This document shows positions 4,364-6,736 of a DNA stretch of 6,736 bases, piece by piece. Origin of the DNA: Candidatus Saccharimonadia bacterium (GTDB lineage Bacteria; Patescibacteriota; Saccharimonadia; Saccharimonadales; Saccharimonadaceae); NCBI GenBank assembly GCA_023257755.1, contig JALRBM010000070.1, forward strand, positions 1 through 6,736. Reading direction: 5' to 3'. Numbering within the stretch: the stretch's first letter is position 1; each line of letters starts with the position of its first letter. A program made the position numbers and the translations under genes. Under the pieces are notes generated by a model. It made no database searches. It saw only the letters and a program-made list of their open reading frames with translations, and had not been told where the DNA came from.

Positions 4364-4684
4364 ATGCGTGACAACTTTGAATCATCCCCACAACCTGCCC
4401 ACGATGAAGCTCCCGAGCTATTTCCTATTACTGCGGAAGTGATCCGCGATCATCTGCTCTATATCGATATGCTATGGAGAAATCACGCAAACGCCAATGC
4501 CGCCCAAGAGTACGCTGCCCGCGACAAATTCGGGCTATTATTACGAGAGGCTTATCGGGAACTCGACGACATAGAAGAAATTATCGATGCCCTGGATCTA
4601 CCCGATGATCTACTCGATGATTTAGAAAACGAACTGCATATTTCTTGCGCTCAACTTCATAAAGTGATAAAATATTATCCATAA
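4364..4684 (+). CDS. Hypothetical 106-residue acidic helical protein, very short leader
   Basis: The ATG at 4364 is chosen because the frame upstream (open to 4214) runs through a hairpin, a terminator and a promoter. No Shine-Dalgarno is visible, and the promoter predicts a leader of only about nine bases, so translation may be near-leaderless. The N-terminal 20 residues look disordered (many Pro, Glu and Ser). The rest is helical: about 24-45 (EVIRDHLLYIDMLWRNH), 48-66 (AQEYAARDKFGLLLREAYR) and a very acidic stretch at 68-90 with EEIIDALDLPDDLLDDLE. No membrane segment or signal peptide is seen. Codon use is mixed, as in ligD and rplA. The 3' end carries the rplA promoter and no terminator lies between, so some transcripts may continue into rplA. 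The family is not recognised. Confidence 0.75.
   Translation: MRDNFESSPQPAHDEAPELFPITAEVIRDHLLYIDMLWRNHANANAAQEYAARDKFGLLLREAYRELDDIEEIIDALDLPDDLLDDLENELHISCAQLHKVIKYYP
4645..4673 (+). promoter_or_regulatory. Promoter of rplA inside the preceding gene
   Basis: TTGCGC (4645-4650), a 17-base spacer and TAAAAT (4668-4673). A TG at 4665-4666 gives an extended -10. The start near 4680 would place the L1-like operator close to the 5' end of the mRNA. Confidence 0.6.
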
Positions 4685-4691
4685 TTATCAA

Positions 4692-4722
4692 TGTTGGGAG
4701 GCTGGTAGCCGCTTGTACCACA
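4692..4722 (+). promoter_or_regulatory. Candidate L1-binding operator in the rplA leader
   Basis: TG and TGG (4692-4697, T4694 bulged) pair with CCA and CA (4718-4722). An asymmetric loop (GA on the left, GCTTGTA on the right) separates this stem from the hairpin GGCT-GGT-AGCC (4700-4710). The loop edges, TGGGAG on the left and TACCAC on the right, resemble the GGGAG and ATACCAC sides of the L1 site in 23S rRNA. L1 is known to repress its own mRNA through such mimics. The operator ends two bases before the Shine-Dalgarno. Confidence 0.65.
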
Positions 4723-4737
4723 GAAAGGATTACCCCT

Positions 4738-5715
4738 ATGGCTAAAAAAGCCGAATTGCTCGAGAAAGCAGCAGAGCTTGGTCTGGAAATGACCGATAAA
4801 AATACGATTGCAGAGATCGAAGCCGCTCTTGAAAGCGCTGACATTCCTTCGCAGCCAGAAGAAAAACATGCCGCCAAGGCAGGCAAGCGGAGCGAGAAGT
4901 CACTCCGTGAAGCTGACGAAAAGGCCGAAAAGGAAGCCCGCAAAGAAGCTGGCGATACGACTCCTCTGGATGAGGATGCTGAAGCCAGTGTTAAAAAAGG
5001 CCCTAAGCCAGTCGTCCGTCCGCGTATCGAGCGCCGCAGCAAAGGATACCGCAAGGTTGCCGAGCTTATCGAAAAAGACAAAGTATACGCTCTCGCTGAT
5101 GCGCTTGAACTCGTGACAAAGACCAGCTCGGTCAAATTTGACGCTTCGGTCGAAGTACATGTCCGCCTCGGTGTTGACCCGCGTCAAGCCGACCAAAATG
5201 TCCGCGCCACTGTCAGTCTGCCTAACGGAACCGGTAAAACGGTCCGCGTTGCCGTCTTCGCCCCAGAAGCAGATCATGCGGCCGCTAAAAAAGCCGGCGC
5301 CGACGTTATCGGTGATGAAGACTTCCTGAAACAACTCGACAAAGAAGAACTGCACTTCGATATCCTTGTCGCCACCCCGCAGTACATGCCAAAACTTGGC
5401 AAGTACGCACGACTCCTCGGTCCGCGCGGCCTCATGCCTAACCCTAAAGCAGGAACCGTTGCCACCGATGTCGCAAAGGCAGTCAGTGATGCAAAGACGG
5501 GTAAGGTAGAGTACCGCGTCGACAAGCAGGCCATTGTTCACCTGGCTATCGGCAAAGTATCGTTCGGCGCAGACAAGCTTGCCGCCAACGCCAAAGCTTT
5601 CTTTGACAGCCTCCAGTCACAAAAACCCTCAAGCCTCAAGGGTGTCTATGTTAAAACGACAAGCATCAGCACCACCATGGGCCCTGGTATCAAGGTAGAA
5701 AACGTCGTTAATTAG
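4738..5715 (+). CDS. rplA: 50S ribosomal protein L1 with N-terminal extension
   Basis: L1 forms the mobile L1 stalk of the large subunit near the E site and represses its own mRNA. The ATG has AAAGGA (4724-4729) eight bases upstream. At 325 residues the protein is about 95 longer than usual L1. Residues 97-325 are standard: KVYALADALELV near the start, FDASVEVHVRLGVDPRQADQ, GTGKTVRVAVFAPEA, the signature KYARLLGPRGLMPNPKAGTV at 222-241, GKVEYRVDK, and a TTMGPGIKV end. The extra part has a helical KKAELLEKAAELGLEMTD segment (about 3-20) leading into EIEAALES, reminiscent of a SAP/HeH-like helix-turn unit. A Lys/Glu-rich linker of about 40-95 follows. The gene has its own promoter and a probable L1 operator. 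No rplK lies beside it in the window, although the two are usually neighbours. Confidence 0.97.
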   Translation: MAKKAELLEKAAELGLEMTDKNTIAEIEAALESADIPSQPEEKHAAKAGKRSEKSLREADEKAEKEARKEAGDTTPLDEDAEASVKKGPKPVVRPRIERRSKGYRKVAELIEKDKVYALADALELVTKTSSVKFDASVEVHVRLGVDPRQADQNVRATVSLPNGTGKTVRVAVFAPEADHAAAKKAGADVIGDEDFLKQLDKEELHFDILVATPQYMPKLGKYARLLGPRGLMPNPKAGTVATDVAKAVSDAKTGKVEYRVDKQAIVHLAIGKVSFGADKLAANAKAFFDSLQSQKPSSLKGVYVKTTSISTTMGPGIKVENVVN

Positions 5716-5730
5716 TACCTTGCGACAGAT

Positions 5731-5757
5731 AAAAACTCCCGAACTTGGGGAGTTTTT
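5731..5757. terminator. Bidirectional terminator between rplA and thyX
   Basis: AAAAACTCCC (5731-5740) pairs perfectly with GGGAGTTTTT (5748-5757). The A and T runs give a U tract in both directions, serving rplA on the + strand and thyX on the - strand. It ends one base before the thyX stop codon. Confidence 0.93.
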
Positions 5758-5758
5758 A

Positions 5759-6736
5759 TTATACGTCACCGAATCGTGCCTCGTGGTACCGCTCGGCACC
5801 AAGACGAGCTAGTTTTTCGTCTTCATCCTGACTAACAAACCTCATTGACGCAGCGATATTTGGATGCACAGCAGCGACCTGGGCATGCATATCCTGGTAT
5901 ACTTTCCGATACGTCGGATGCCCTTGAGAACTCGTCCGCAGTTCGGCAGTATGCAGAAGCGAGCGGGCATTAACCTTTAGGTTGAACCTCATGATGTGTC
6001 CGAATAACGTCGCATACTGCGCCTGATCTTTGTATCCGCGCGCCTCAAGCAATGCATAAAGGCCACGGCTAATAGTAAAGGCCCGCTCGTAATCATCCGC
6101 AAGGCCCGCCTCGTGAATAATATCCGGTGTCACATGCCCCAGTTGGCCTTCAAGTGCCTGCCATTCCAATCCATCTACCATACGGTGACGTTGAATATCT
6201 CGAAAAGCGCCATAATCGCACTGGACTTCAAAAAGGTAATGGGGAAATTCAAACGCACGACCTGGCTTGGCACGGCGGTTATAGCGATCGCCCGCATAGG
6301 CTCCCAGCACTTCTTGCTTTTCATCATCGGTTAATTCTGCAACGATTCTCGCAACAGTTTCATAGGAGTAACGGCCTGCGTCAGTTAGGATTTTCGTGAT
6401 GACTTCATCTTCCGATCCGTCAACCGCCAACAGGCGAACGGCTGGTCCGGCTTCTGTCTTTTCCTCCGCTCCTTCAAGTAAACGATCTGCGCGGGTGCGG
6501 CTTCTCTCTCTTGTCGTGCGGCGGTGTTCGGTAATCAGTTCTCCACGCGTGGACATATCAAAACGTTCAAAGAAAACCGGCGCGACTTGCCGGACCGCCT
6601 CAAGCGCCTTACGCCCCAATGTCTGCATCTCCGGAAGCTCATGCGAATGCAAGTGGTGCAACATATTATTGATCGCCTGGGCGCTTCCTACGACACCAAC
6701 GGTCGCTTTCGTCGCGGCGGGAAGTAGTGATCGGAC
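5759..6736 (-). CDS. thyX: Flavin-dependent thymidylate synthase, tandem-module type, 5' end outside window
   Basis: ThyX makes dTMP from dUMP using methylene-tetrahydrofolate, NADPH and FAD. The frame stays open to the right edge (325 visible residues), so the start is outside; the internal ATG at 6664 is not the start. Visible residues 2-60 (RSLLPAATKATVGVVGSAQA onward) look like the end of a first ThyX module. Residues from about 95 form a second: DYGAFRDIQRHR (RHR at 183-185, encoded at 6182-6190), NRRAKPGRAFE upstream of it, and NARSLLHTAELRTS (256 onward, dUMP-site arginine R258). In the classic motif RHR, seven residues, then Ser, the Ser position is Gln193, so this module is divergent. 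The other active-site copy would be in the missing part. The gene converges on rplA and shares its terminator. Confidence 0.9.
   Translation of the reverse strand, partial: VRSLLPAATKATVGVVGSAQAINNMLHHLHSHELPEMQTLGRKALEAVRQVAPVFFERFDMSTRGELITEHRRTTRERSRTRADRLLEGAEEKTEAGPAVRLLAVDGSEDEVITKILTDAGRYSYETVARIVAELTDDEKQEVLGAYAGDRYNRRAKPGRAFEFPHYLFEVQCDYGAFRDIQRHRMVDGLEWQALEGQLGHVTPDIIHEAGLADDYERAFTISRGLYALLEARGYKDQAQYATLFGHIMRFNLKVNARSLLHTAELRTSSQGHPTYRKVYQDMHAQVAAVHPNIAASMRFVSQDEDEKLARLGAERYHEARFGDV

Noticed and set aside
4706..5541. Minus-strand and +2-frame reading frames over rplA
   Set aside because: They are shadows of a confidently identified ribosomal protein gene.
1..6736. tRNA or rRNA genes, insertion sequences
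   Set aside because: No cloverleaf with a T-loop consensus, no rRNA stretch, no transposase and no terminal inverted repeats were seen.

Overview
The window looks like chromosomal sequence from a small-genome bacterium. I favour Patescibacteria/CPR, possibly Saccharibacteria-like. The support is a long two-module ThyX, a ribosomal protein L1 with a charged N-terminal extension, many small monocistronic units and very short gene spacing. This placement is inferred from gene content and is only moderately secure. All genes read in the standard code.

Layout: (1) 2-1810, the 3' part of a LigD-type ligase-polymerase gene for end-joining repair, cut by the left edge. (2) 1831-2030, an autonomous unit with an extended -10 promoter, a 14-base palindrome at the expected start of transcription, a 25-residue hydrophobic peptide gene and a strong terminator. 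(3) 2075-2652, a promoter, about 220 bases of structured non-coding RNA ending in a terminator-like hairpin, then an 83-residue protein gene with its own terminator. (4) 2668-4267, three consecutive GC-rich one-gene cassettes encoding unrecognised proteins of 86, 150 and 131 residues. Each has an AT-rich promoter region and a close Shine-Dalgarno (SD) sequence. The first two have clear leader hairpins and end in near-identical Y-shaped hairpins. (5) 4278-4684, a terminator, a promoter and a 106-residue acidic protein gene with almost no leader. (6) 4645-5757, rplA with its own promoter and a leader that resembles the L1 binding site of 23S rRNA. (7) 5759-6736, thyX on the opposite strand, cut by the right edge and converging on rplA over a shared terminator.

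The outer genes are housekeeping functions: DNA repair, ribosome assembly and dTMP synthesis. The centre is an accessory array of single-gene transcription units. The three-cassette block differs sharply from its neighbours in codon use: in the first cassette gene 84 of 86 codons end in G or C, while ligD, rplA and the 106-residue gene look mixed. The modular layout, the repeated 3' element with a covarying arm and the leader hairpins make this block the most unusual part of the window. No function is assigned to its proteins.
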